Positions 6,210 to 12,651 of a stretch of 15,061 bases of DNA are shown here, piece after piece. Origin of the DNA: an uncultured Bacilli bacterium (GTDB taxonomy: Bacteria > Bacillota_I > Bacilli_A > RF39 > UBA660). Every line of letters begins with the position of its first letter. The first letter of the stretch is position 1. The stretch spans positions 1 through 15,061 of the forward strand of contig CAKORS010000021.1 in the NCBI GenBank assembly GCA_934101605.1. Reading direction: 5' to 3'. A program made the position numbers and the translations under genes. A model generated the notes under the pieces. That model worked only from the letters and a program-made list of their open reading frames with translations. It was not told where the DNA came from and did not search any database.

Positions 6210-6815
6210 ATGATAATGGAGAGGTTAAAAGATTATGCACTTGAAGTTTTGAGTTTTTCATGGCCTATGGTCGTTATTTCAGTTATTGTTGCTATATCTT
6301 TGAGACTTACTTATTTAATTGCTAATGAGAAGAGATTTATTTTATATAAAGAGTTATTTATGTTAGCTGCTTTGGTTTATGTGTTATGTTTGTTCCAAGT
6401 TGTAACATATAGAGATGTTAATTGGACTGGAGCAAATTATACACCTTTTAAAGAAATATTTAGATATAAAATAGGTAGTAGTTTATTTTTTAGAAATGTA
6501 TTTGGTAATATGATAATGTTTATGCCATATGGTTTATTTGTTGCTATAGTTACTAAGACAGATAAATATAGGTATGTGTTTTTACTTGCATCAATTGCAT
6601 CACTTTCTATTGAACTTACACAACTTGCTATAGGTAGAGTATTTGATATAGATGATGTTATTTTAAATGTTTTAGGAGCTTTAGTTGGACTTGCTATTTA
6701 TAAATTATGTTTAAAAATAAAACATAGAGTTCCTGATATGTTTAAATCAGAGATGATGCTTAATATATTATCTATTGTATTATTTGGAGGTTTAATATGG
6801 TTTTTAATTCCTTAA
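6210..6815 (+). CDS. VanZ-like family membrane protein
   Basis: Integral membrane protein of 201 residues with five to six hydrophobic segments (roughly 18-36, 48-64, 94-114, 121-140, 150-168 and 183-200). VanZ-family signatures are NYTPFKEI (about 76-83), FGNMIMFMPYGLF (about 99-111) and SIELTQLAIGRVFDIDDVI, the conserved E-x-x-Q and F-D-x-x-D-x-x-x-N block. The founding member contributes to teicoplanin resistance, but most family members lie outside resistance clusters and have no known role, so resistance should not be assumed. It sits 2 bases after yqfD and overlaps ybeY by 19 bases, so it is part of this operon. ATG at 6210 and 6216 are both possible; GAGGATAG precedes the first. Confidence 0.88.
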   Translation: MIMERLKDYALEVLSFSWPMVVISVIVAISLRLTYLIANEKRFILYKELFMLAALVYVLCLFQVVTYRDVNWTGANYTPFKEIFRYKIGSSLFFRNVFGNMIMFMPYGLFVAIVTKTDKYRYVFLLASIASLSIELTQLAIGRVFDIDDVILNVLGALVGLAIYKLCLKIKHRVPDMFKSEMMLNILSIVLFGGLIWFLIP

Positions 6816-7261
6816 AGAAATTTGATATAGTTAATTTAACGGATAATAATTTAAATAAAGAAATTAAAATAGTAAAAAAAGTATTAAAGATAGCTTTAAA
6901 GATGGAAAATGTTAATAAATGTTATTTTAGTGTTATAATAGTAGATGATGATTATATTCATAAGATTAATAAGGAATATAGAAATATTGATAGGGCTACA
7001 GATGTTATAAGTTTTGCTTTAGAGGATGAGGAAAAAGAAAATGTAGATGGTATTAGAATGCTTGGAGATATATATATTTCTATTGATAAAGCAAGGGTGC
7101 AAGCCTTAGAATATGGACATGGATTAATTAGGGAATTATCTTTTTTAGCAGTTCATGGATTACTTCATTTGTTAGGGTATGATCATATGAAAGAAGAAGA
7201 TGAAAAAGAAATGTTTGGAAAACAGGAGTTGATATTAAATGAAGCAGGAATCAAAAGATAA
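6797..7261 (+). CDS. ybeY: Endoribonuclease YbeY (rRNA maturation factor)
   Basis: Zinc-dependent RNase that matures the 3' end of 16S rRNA and takes part in ribosome quality control. The 154-residue protein has the UPF0054 signature HGLLHLLGYDH with metal ligands His120, His124 and His130. Upstream are the family motifs YRNIDRATDVISFAL (61-75) and MLGDIYIS (88-95). Length is normal. SD GGAGG (6786-6790) lies inside vanZ, and the start overlaps the vanZ end by 19 bases; its own end overlaps dgkA by 23 bases. The ybeY-dgkA-cdd-era order is conserved in Bacilli, and YbeY and Era act together in 16S rRNA maturation. Confidence 0.96.
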   Translation: MVFNSLKKFDIVNLTDNNLNKEIKIVKKVLKIALKMENVNKCYFSVIIVDDDYIHKINKEYRNIDRATDVISFALEDEEKENVDGIRMLGDIYISIDKARVQALEYGHGLIRELSFLAVHGLLHLLGYDHMKEEDEKEMFGKQELILNEAGIKR

Positions 7262-7637
7262 GTTTAATAAGAAAAGTTTTACTAGATTTGTAAAATCATT
7301 TAAATATTGTTATGAAGGAATAAGATATGCATTTTATCATGAACAGAACATATTTGTTATGATGTTAGCTGCAATTATTGTTATGATACTTGGTATTGTA
7401 CTTGGTGTTACTTATGTTGAATCTTTGATATTAGTTGTTTTAATAGGAGTAACATTAACTGCAGAGATGTTAAATACTGCTATTGAAGCTTGTGTTAATT
7501 TAGTAACAAAAGAGATAAAACCTGAAGCAAAGGTTGCAAAAGATTCAGCAAGTGGTGCAGTTGGTATTTTGTGTATATTTGATTTTATAGTAGGACTTAT
7601 GATATTTATTCCTAAGATTGTGATGTTGTTTAGGTGA
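7239..7637 (+). CDS. dgkA: Diacylglycerol/undecaprenol kinase (DgkA family)
   Basis: Small membrane kinase; in Gram-positive bacteria the family usually phosphorylates undecaprenol rather than diacylglycerol, feeding the lipid carrier for wall synthesis. The 132-residue protein has three membrane segments (about 36-55, 60-85 and 107-130) and the catalytic signature AEMLNTAIE (75-83) with Glu76, followed by AKDSASGAV (100-108). Asn87 replaces an Asp common in relatives (NTAIExxVD); the main catalytic residues remain. The UppP phosphatase gene elsewhere in this window would act on the same carrier from the other direction. Substrate preference is inferred from the family. Translation starts inside ybeY. 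Confidence 0.93.
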   Translation: MKQESKDKFNKKSFTRFVKSFKYCYEGIRYAFYHEQNIFVMMLAAIIVMILGIVLGVTYVESLILVVLIGVTLTAEMLNTAIEACVNLVTKEIKPEAKVAKDSASGAVGILCIFDFIVGLMIFIPKIVMLFR

Positions 7638-7642
7638 TATAG

Positions 7643-8026
7643 ATGAAAGATAAATTATTGAAGTTACAAAAAAGGAGCTATGCTCCTTATTCTAAGTTTA
7701 GGGTTAGTGCCATTGTGGTTATGAAAGATGGCAAAGAATTTGGTGGAGTAAATGTTGAAAATGCATCATATGGTGCTAGTATTTGTGCTGAAAGAAGTGC
7801 TATATTAAATGCTGTTAGTTCTGGTTATAAAAAGCATGATTTTGCAGAATTATATGTTATGACTGATGGAGATATTTCTACACCTTGTTTTATGTGTAGA
7901 CAAGTTATTTTTGAACTTTTTGATTTAGATTGCCATGTTATTTGTATGAATAGTGATGGTAAAACTAAAACTTATATGGTAAAGGATTTATGTCCTTATC
8001 CTTTTGGTGAGGATGATTTAAAATGA
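7643..8026 (+). CDS. cdd: Cytidine deaminase
   Basis: Tetrameric zinc enzyme of pyrimidine salvage, converting cytidine and deoxycytidine to the uridine forms. At 127 residues it is the short Gram-positive type. Motifs are YAPYSKFRVSA (13-23), the nucleoside-binding NVENASYG (37-44), CAE with zinc ligand Cys48 and catalytic Glu50, and PCFMCRQ with Cys82 and Cys85. SD GGTGAT (7633-7638) includes the dgkA stop codon. The gene overlaps era by four bases (ATGA). Confidence 0.97.
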   Translation: MKDKLLKLQKRSYAPYSKFRVSAIVVMKDGKEFGGVNVENASYGASICAERSAILNAVSSGYKKHDFAELYVMTDGDISTPCFMCRQVIFELFDLDCHVICMNSDGKTKTYMVKDLCPYPFGEDDLK

Positions 8027-8910
8027 GAAGTGGTTTTGTAAGTATTGTAGGAAGACCTAATGTTGGTAAAAGCACACTTATTAACAAAATTGTTAATAAA
8101 AAGGTTGCTATAACAAGCGATAAGGTAGGAACTACTAGAAATTTAATTTATGGAATTTATAATGATTCTGATACACAGATTGTTTTTGTTGATACTCCTG
8201 GCATAAGTAAAGCTTCTAGTAGTTTACTTGATATTTTAAATAAGAAAGCTTATCAATCAATGGAGAATGATTTAGTTTTATTAGTTGTAGATATCGCTAG
8301 TGGTTTTGGTAAAAATGATCAAAAGATATTAGATAAGTTAAAAAGTGATAATAAAGATGTTATTCTATTATTAAATAAAATAGATTTAATAGATAAAGAA
8401 AAGTTATTTGAAGAGATATTAAAATTAAAAGATTTATATGATTTTAAAGAAATTATTCCTATTTCTTCTTTAAAGGGAATAAATGTTGATGATCTTATAA
8501 AGACAATAAAAAAATATTTAAAAGATGATTTTAAGTATTTTGATGATGATATGATTACTAATGTTAGTGAAAAATTTATGGTAGGAGAACTTATCAGAGA
8601 GAAAGTTTTAAATTTAACGAAAGAAGAGGTTCCTCATTCTGTATGTTGTATTGTTGAGAATATGGAATTTAAAAGGGGTAGTTGTTATATTAATGGTTTA
8701 ATTATTGTTGATAGAGATAATTTAAAGAAGATTATAATTGGTAAAAATGGTAGTATGTTAAAAAGAATTGGTAGTTTGGCAAGAGTTGATATAGAAGAAC
8801 TTTTAGGGGTTAAAGTATATTTAGAGTTATTTGTTAAAACTATTGATAATTGGAGAAACAGAGATTCTGTTATAAAAGATTTAGGTCTTAATGATGAATT
8901 AGATTCTTAA
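8023..8910 (+). CDS. era: GTPase Era
   Basis: Essential-type GTPase binding the 3' end of 16S rRNA during 30S assembly. The 295-residue protein has G1 GRPNVGKS (10-17), G2 with Thr38 in VGTTRN, G3 DTPG (57-60), G4 NKID (118-121) and G5 SSL (148-150). A C-terminal KH domain follows (about 200-285), with the GxxG loop GKNG in IIIGKNGSMLKRIG. Length is normal. G2 reads SDKVGTTRN where many Era proteins have PQTTR; the key Thr is kept. The start overlaps the cdd stop, indicating translational coupling. A yqzL gene follows after 29 bases, as in B. subtilis. Confidence 0.97.
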   Translation: MRSGFVSIVGRPNVGKSTLINKIVNKKVAITSDKVGTTRNLIYGIYNDSDTQIVFVDTPGISKASSSLLDILNKKAYQSMENDLVLLVVDIASGFGKNDQKILDKLKSDNKDVILLLNKIDLIDKEKLFEEILKLKDLYDFKEIIPISSLKGINVDDLIKTIKKYLKDDFKYFDDDMITNVSEKFMVGELIREKVLNLTKEEVPHSVCCIVENMEFKRGSCYINGLIIVDRDNLKKIIIGKNGSMLKRIGSLARVDIEELLGVKVYLELFVKTIDNWRNRDSVIKDLGLNDELDS

Positions 8911-8939
8911 TATAATATCATAATATTAATGGTGATATT

Positions 8940-9056
8940 ATGAATGATAGTTTATGGAAATTATTTAGTTTAACTGGAGATATACGTTATTATATATTGA
9001 TGAAAGAGATTGAATACAATGGAAATAAAAAAAGTAGAGGGAATAATAATAAGTGA
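8940..9056 (+). CDS. yqzL: YqzL-family small protein
   Basis: A 38-codon reading frame between era and recO, the place yqzL occupies in B. subtilis. The N-terminal half, SLWKLFSLTGDI then RYYILMKEIE, has the family pattern (W-x-L-F-x-x-T-G-x-I followed by Y-x-L-x-K-E). The function of the family is unknown. SD GGTGAT (8931-8936) lies 3 bases before the ATG. The last 38 bases overlap recO in another frame; the tail after residue 26 is Asn/Lys-rich and not family-like, so it may simply be what the overlap allows. The length is slightly below the B. subtilis protein (about 47). Confidence 0.8.
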   Translation: MNDSLWKLFSLTGDIRYYILMKEIEYNGNKKSRGNNNK

Positions 9057-9747
9057 TGTTAATTATAGTGAATCAAGTAAGATTTTAAATGTTTTAACTT
9101 TAGAATATGGTAAGATAGGAGTTATTTCTAAGGGTTGTAGAAATTTAAAGAGTAAACTTAGAAGTGTTAGTTCTAAACTTACTTATGGTTATTTTAATAT
9201 TTATTATAAGGATAATGGTTTATCAACTTTAATTAGTGTAGATGTAATATCAGAATTTAAGAATATTAAGACTGATTTAAAGAAAATAGGCTATGCCTCT
9301 TTTTTACTTGATTTAGTAAATCAAATTCTTAAAACTGGTTATTATGATAATTTATATAATATATTAATATCTTCACTTATAAAAATAGATAATGGTTTTG
9401 ATCCTTTAGTAATTAGCAATATAGTAGAATTAAAATGTTTAGATTATTTGGGTGTAATGCCTAATTTAACAAGCTGTTCTTTGTGTGGAAAGACAAATGA
9501 TATAGTAACTATTAATGGTGATAGTGGGGGTTATATATGTAAGGAATGTTATACTAATCAGTATATAGTAGATCCTAAAACTATAAAGCTATTAAGAATG
9601 TTTTTATATGTAGATATAAGTAAAATAAAAGATATTAATATTTTGGATAAAAATAAAAGGGAAATTAATTTGTTTTTAGATGAATATTATGCTAGATATA
9701 CTGGTTTATATTTAAAATCAAAGGATTTTTTGAAACAAATTAACTAA
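9019..9747 (+). CDS. recO: DNA repair protein RecO
   Basis: Recombination mediator that works with RecF/RecR to load RecA onto SSB-covered DNA and anneals strands. The 242-residue protein has an N-terminal OB fold (1-80: KVEGIIISDVNYSESSKILNVL then GVISKGCRN), a helical middle, and a four-Cys zinc site, C153-x2-C156 and C174-x2-C177. I chose the ATG at 9019 over the upstream in-frame TTG at 9010: AAAGAG (9003-9008) is spaced usefully only for the ATG, and the family normally begins M-x-x-K-x-x-G-I-I. The start lies within yqzL. In B. subtilis glyQS follow; here rpmF does, from its own promoter. Confidence 0.95.
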   Translation: MEIKKVEGIIISDVNYSESSKILNVLTLEYGKIGVISKGCRNLKSKLRSVSSKLTYGYFNIYYKDNGLSTLISVDVISEFKNIKTDLKKIGYASFLLDLVNQILKTGYYDNLYNILISSLIKIDNGFDPLVISNIVELKCLDYLGVMPNLTSCSLCGKTNDIVTINGDSGGYICKECYTNQYIVDPKTIKLLRMFLYVDISKIKDINILDKNKREINLFLDEYYARYTGLYLKSKDFLKQIN

Positions 9748-9763
9748 GTTTTATAAAAAAATG

Positions 9764-9792
9764 TTGTATTTTTTTACAATATAGTGTATAAT
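9764..9792 (+). promoter_or_regulatory. Promoter of rpmF
   Basis: TTGTAT (9764-9769), 17-base spacer, TATAAT (9787-9792). The leader of about 40 bases contains SD AAGGAG ahead of the ATG at 9840 and a weak TGAC/GTCA inverted repeat (9804-9817). Confidence 0.75.
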
Positions 9793-9839
9793 TTAAAAAG
9801 CAATGACGAAATAGTCAAATATAACAAAGGAGTGATAAT

Positions 9840-10022
9840 ATGGCAGTTCCAGCAAGAAAAGTTTCAAAAACAAGTCAGAGAACTCGTAGAGCACACATGG
9901 CACTAACAGCAAAGCAAACTACTAAATGTCCTAAATGTGGAGCTACAATAAAGGCTCATCGTGTTTGTCGTGAATGTGGATCTTATAAAGGTGAAGAAGT
10001 AATTAAACAAGAAGAAAAATAA
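9840..10022 (+). CDS. rpmF: 50S ribosomal protein L32
   Basis: Small protein of the large ribosomal subunit, 60 residues. The start MAVPARKVSKTSQRTRRAHMAL is typical in content (residues 1-22), and a four-Cys zinc knuckle is present: C30-x2-C33 in CPKC and C43-x2-C46 in CREC. This is the zinc-binding (C+) form; some genomes also carry a Cys-free paralogue under zinc control, which is not seen here. Codon choice includes more C/G-ending codons (CGT, CTC-like stretches) than neighbouring genes, as expected for a highly expressed gene. The stop lies in the loop of a terminator. Confidence 0.97.
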   Translation: MAVPARKVSKTSQRTRRAHMALTAKQTTKCPKCGATIKAHRVCRECGSYKGEEVIKQEEK

Positions 10023-10033
10023 TTCTTCTTTTT
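10009..10033 (+). terminator. Terminator at the end of rpmF
   Basis: AAGAAGAA (10009-10016) pairs with TTCTTCTT (10023-10030) around a 6-base loop holding the rpmF stop TAA (10020-10022); Ts follow. Confidence 0.75.
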
Positions 10034-10048
10034 CTTTTGTCTAATTTT

Positions 10049-10071
10049 TGATATAATATAGTGTCGAGGGA
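10049..10071 (+). promoter_or_regulatory. Extended -10 promoter and RBS of the 162-residue protein gene
   Basis: TGATATAAT (10049-10057) with no good -35 box, then SD GAGGGA (10066-10071) 5 bases before the ATG. The arrangement closely resembles that of the sortase gene. Confidence 0.55.
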
Positions 10072-10076
10072 TTAAT

Positions 10077-10565
10077 ATGGGGAAAAAATATAAAATTGAC
10101 AATTTTTATATGGCTAGATCTGAAAAACCTATTATTTTAGGTAAAGTTTTTAGTTCGATTGGAAAGAAAAGTATTTTATATAAACTTGATTTTCAAGTTG
10201 GTAATGGTATAAATAATATGGATATGTATTTAGATTATAAAAGAGGTATATTTGTTGCATATGATAAAAACAATAATAAATTTTTTGAATTCGAAAAATT
10301 TAGTAAAAAAGATGTGGATATTAATTATTGTATTGATTTAATTTCTGTTGATGAGTTAATTAGGAAATGTGGTAATTATATTTTAGATGTTGAGTGTAAA
10401 GATATTCGTTTACTTCATGCATTTTATTATTTAAAGGCTAATATTAGTGATGATTTAATAGATAAAGAACAAATGGATAATCTTTTACTTTATTTAGCTG
10501 TTTTACATAACAACTTAGATAATTTTAATGATATAGATAATAATAGATTTAGAGGTAGAAAGTAA
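10077..10565 (+). CDS. Unknown soluble protein (162 residues)
   Basis: Product not recognised. There is no signal peptide or membrane segment. The N-terminal half alternates beta-like stretches (PIILGKVFSS, SILYKLDFQVG, MDMYLDYKRGIFVAYD, KFFEFEKF), suggesting a compact beta domain. The C-terminal half looks helical (SVDELIRKCGNYIL, RLLHAFYYLKANIS, QMDNLLLYLAVLHNNLDNF) and ends in a basic tail, NRFRGRK. Two Cys are isolated (about 88 and 97), with no metal-binding pair. It has its own extended -10 promoter after the rpmF terminator, and the next gene's promoter starts directly after its stop, so it is probably transcribed alone. Codon use resembles its neighbours, with no sign of recent transfer. 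Confidence 0.8.
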   Translation: MGKKYKIDNFYMARSEKPIILGKVFSSIGKKSILYKLDFQVGNGINNMDMYLDYKRGIFVAYDKNNNKFFEFEKFSKKDVDINYCIDLISVDELIRKCGNYILDVECKDIRLLHAFYYLKANISDDLIDKEQMDNLLLYLAVLHNNLDNFNDIDNNRFRGRK

Positions 10566-10607
10566 TTGTTTTATATTAATTTGTTTAGTATAATTTAGGT
10601 GGTGATA
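10566..10607 (+). promoter_or_regulatory. Promoter and RBS of the methyltransferase-rluA-membrane protein operon
   Basis: TTGTTT (10566-10571), 17-base spacer, TATAAT (10589-10594), then GGTGGTGAT (10599-10607) before the ATG at 10610. The -35 box begins at the first base after the preceding stop codon. Confidence 0.75.
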
Positions 10608-10609
10608 TT

Positions 10610-11452
10610 ATGTTACTTGTTAAAGATTTTGATGATTATGAAATTATTGGAACATCAAATGGTGAAAAGCTTGAGAAATGGGGTAAATATTATTTATTAA
10701 GACCAGATCCTGAGATTATTTGGAAAGAAGATATAGATAAAAGTTTAGCTTATGCTTATTATCACAGAAGTAATAAAGGTGGGGGTTATTGGGAAAAGTT
10801 AAAAGATTTACCTGATAATTGGATAATTAATTATAAAGATTTAAAGTTTAAGGTAAAACTAATGGGATTTAAACATACAGGTGTATTTCCAGAACAGTCT
10901 ATAAATTGGGATTTTATGAGAGAAAAAATTAGAAATTCCAAACGAAATATTAAGGTTTTAAATTTATTTGCTTATACTGGTTGTGCTAGTGTTGCAGTTT
11001 TAAAAGAAGGGGCGTCTGTTGTTCATGTGGATTCTTCTCGTGGTATGATTGATTGGGCTAAAGAAAATGTTAAAGTTAATAATTTAGAAGATAGACCAAT
11101 AAGATTTTTAGTAGATGATGTTAAAAAATTTGTTGAAAGAGAGATAAGACGTGGCAATAAGTATGATGCTATTGTAATGGATCCTCCGTCATATGGAAGA
11201 GGTTCTAAAAATGAAGTTTGGGATATTGAAAAAGATTTATATGATTTAGTTAATAAATGTATGCTTATATTAAGTGATAATCCATTATTTTTTATAATAA
11301 ATTCTTATACTGCAGGGCTATCTCCGATTGTTTTAGAAAACTTATTAAGATTACATTTTAAGAATGGAAATATTAGTAGTGGTGAATTAGGTATTAGGGA
11401 TAACAATGGAATAATTTTACCTTGTGGAGTTTATGCAAGATATGAAGAATAA
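10610..11452 (+). CDS. Class I SAM-dependent methyltransferase, RlmI/COG1092-like, probably acting on rRNA
   Basis: A 280-residue Rossmann-fold methyltransferase. Motif I is NLFAYTGCAS (118-127), the acidic motif II residue is Asp141 in VHVDSS, an acidic pair VDD is at 168-170, and motif IV is DPPSYGRG (191-198). The DPP version and the N-terminal segment with RPDPEIIWK, YWEKL and GFKHTGVFPEQSINWD match the COG1092 subgroup, which is usually annotated as 23S rRNA (cytosine-C5) methyltransferase-like. The PUA domain of RlmI proper is missing, so the exact target is open. It leads a three-gene overlapping operon; the next gene is also an RNA modification enzyme, which supports an RNA target. 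Confidence 0.87.
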   Translation: MLLVKDFDDYEIIGTSNGEKLEKWGKYYLLRPDPEIIWKEDIDKSLAYAYYHRSNKGGGYWEKLKDLPDNWIINYKDLKFKVKLMGFKHTGVFPEQSINWDFMREKIRNSKRNIKVLNLFAYTGCASVAVLKEGASVVHVDSSRGMIDWAKENVKVNNLEDRPIRFLVDDVKKFVEREIRRGNKYDAIVMDPPSYGRGSKNEVWDIEKDLYDLVNKCMLILSDNPLFFIINSYTAGLSPIVLENLLRLHFKNGNISSGELGIRDNNGIILPCGVYARYEE

Positions 11453-12116
11453 TTTAGAAATATTGTATGAAGATAATCATATTATAGTCGTTATTAAACC
11501 TGTTAATATTTTATCTCAAGCTGATAATACTAGAGATATTGATATGTTAACAATGGTTAAAGATTATATAAAAGTTAAATATAATAAACCTGGTAATGTA
11601 TATTTAGGACTTGTTCATAGATTAGATAGACCTACTGGTGGTATTATGGTTTTTGCAAAAACTAGTAAAGCTAGTGAAAGATTATCTAAACAAATTAAAG
11701 AAGGTAAGTTTGATAAAAGATATTATGCTGTTATAGATGGAGTGTTGGAAAAGAATGAAGATACTTTTTATGATAAGATATTAAAAACTAAAGATAATAG
11801 TAGTATTATTTCTGAAGATGGAAAAGATGCTAAATTATCTTATAAATTGTTGGAGGTTAAGAATAATTTATCTTTGGTAGATGTAAATCTTTATACTGGT
11901 AGACATCATCAAATAAGGGTTCAATTTGCATCTCGTGGTTTTAGTTTATATGGTGATCAAAGATATGGAAGAGAAAATAAGAAGCAACTTGCTTTATTTG
12001 CTCATTATTTATCTTTTTATCATCCAGTTAGTAAAGAGAAATTAGAGTTTAATGCTGTTCCTTTATATGGAATATTTAAAGATTTTTTTGGAGGATTATA
12101 TGAAAAAAGAAGTTAA
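11433..12116 (+). CDS. RluA-family pseudouridine synthase
   Basis: Converts specific uridines in 23S rRNA or tRNA to pseudouridine. Using ATG 11433 gives 227 residues with no N-terminal S4 domain, so it is a short form. The catalytic motif HRLDRPTGG (62-70) carries Asp65. Other family motifs are LYEDNHIIVVIKP (11-23), KRYYAVIDG, and YTGRHHQIRVQFA with GDQRYG near the end. Start choice is uncertain: GTG 11424, ATG 11433 and ATG 11442 are all in frame. GTGGAG fits 11433 (tight spacing), while 11442 gives the most family-like start. The gene overlaps the methyltransferase and ends 17 bases inside the next gene. RluA-, B-, C- or D-type specificity cannot be told from the sequence. Confidence 0.92.
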   Translation: MQDMKNNLEILYEDNHIIVVIKPVNILSQADNTRDIDMLTMVKDYIKVKYNKPGNVYLGLVHRLDRPTGGIMVFAKTSKASERLSKQIKEGKFDKRYYAVIDGVLEKNEDTFYDKILKTKDNSSIISEDGKDAKLSYKLLEVKNNLSLVDVNLYTGRHHQIRVQFASRGFSLYGDQRYGRENKKQLALFAHYLSFYHPVSKEKLEFNAVPLYGIFKDFFGGLYEKRS

Positions 12117-12597
12117 AAAAAGTGTTACACCAATTATACCTAGTAAAATGATTATGGAAATATTTATAGTTGTTTTTGGAATTAGTTTTTTGTTTTATTT
12201 AGCAGTAAATGGAAATAAAACTGTTGCTTTGGTATTTTATACTATAATACTTGCAGTAGTAGCATTTGAAGTTATGATTAAGTCTATAAAAAGGACATTT
12301 AAATTTAATGAAAAAGCTATTAATAAGATTTTGTATTCTATAGTTGCATTAGTTAGTGTAGTAGTTTTATTTTCTATATTTATGCAATATATAATGGGTA
12401 GTGATTTAAGTATTTATAATTCTATTACTTTGATTAGTGGTGTTTGTTATGGAATATTTTTATTTGTTATATCTATAAAATGTTTAGTAGATTTATATAA
12501 GACAGGAAAGAACCTATTACATAATACTGTTATTCCTATTGTAGGACTTTTAGTAGTAATTGTGTTTATCCTTTGTTATTTGGAAATGTTTTTATAG
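12100..12597 (+). CDS. Unknown five-TM membrane protein
   Basis: Product not recognised. The 165-residue protein has a short Lys-rich N-terminus (MKKEVKKS) and five hydrophobic segments (about 18-36, 39-60, 73-96, 106-128 and 137-160). Short basic loops (KSIKRTFKFNEKAINK, DLYKTGKN) are compatible with a cytoplasmic N-terminus. There is no catalytic or transport motif. SD GGAGG (12090-12094) selects the ATG at 12100; a longer in-frame start at 12052 lies deep inside the pseudouridine synthase and lacks a good RBS. It overlaps the RluA gene by 17 bases, so it is probably translated with it, although no functional link is evident. Confidence 0.82.
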   Translation: MKKEVKKSVTPIIPSKMIMEIFIVVFGISFLFYLAVNGNKTVALVFYTIILAVVAFEVMIKSIKRTFKFNEKAINKILYSIVALVSVVVLFSIFMQYIMGSDLSIYNSITLISGVCYGIFLFVISIKCLVDLYKTGKNLLHNTVIPIVGLLVVIVFILCYLEMFL

Positions 12598-12598
12598 T

Positions 12599-12648
12599 TT
12601 GTTTCTTTTTTATTTTATGTTATAATAGTTATAATTTTTTAGGGGGAG
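12599..12648 (+). promoter_or_regulatory. Promoter and RBS of the CDP-alcohol phosphatidyltransferase gene
   Basis: TTGTTT (12599-12604), 16-base spacer, extended -10 TGTTATAAT (12618-12626), then SD AGGGGGAG (12641-12648) 3 bases before the ATG. A second TATAAT lies at 12630-12635. Confidence 0.65.
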
Positions 12649-12651
12649 TTT

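Noticed and set aside
6210..6815. Glycopeptide resistance locus because of the VanZ-like gene
   Set aside because: No vanA/B ligase, vanH, vanX or regulators are present; the gene is embedded in a housekeeping operon.
9764..9779. Terminator hairpin between recO and rpmF (TTGTA/TACAA)
   Set aside because: The 5-bp AT stem is not followed by a T run and coincides with the rpmF promoter.
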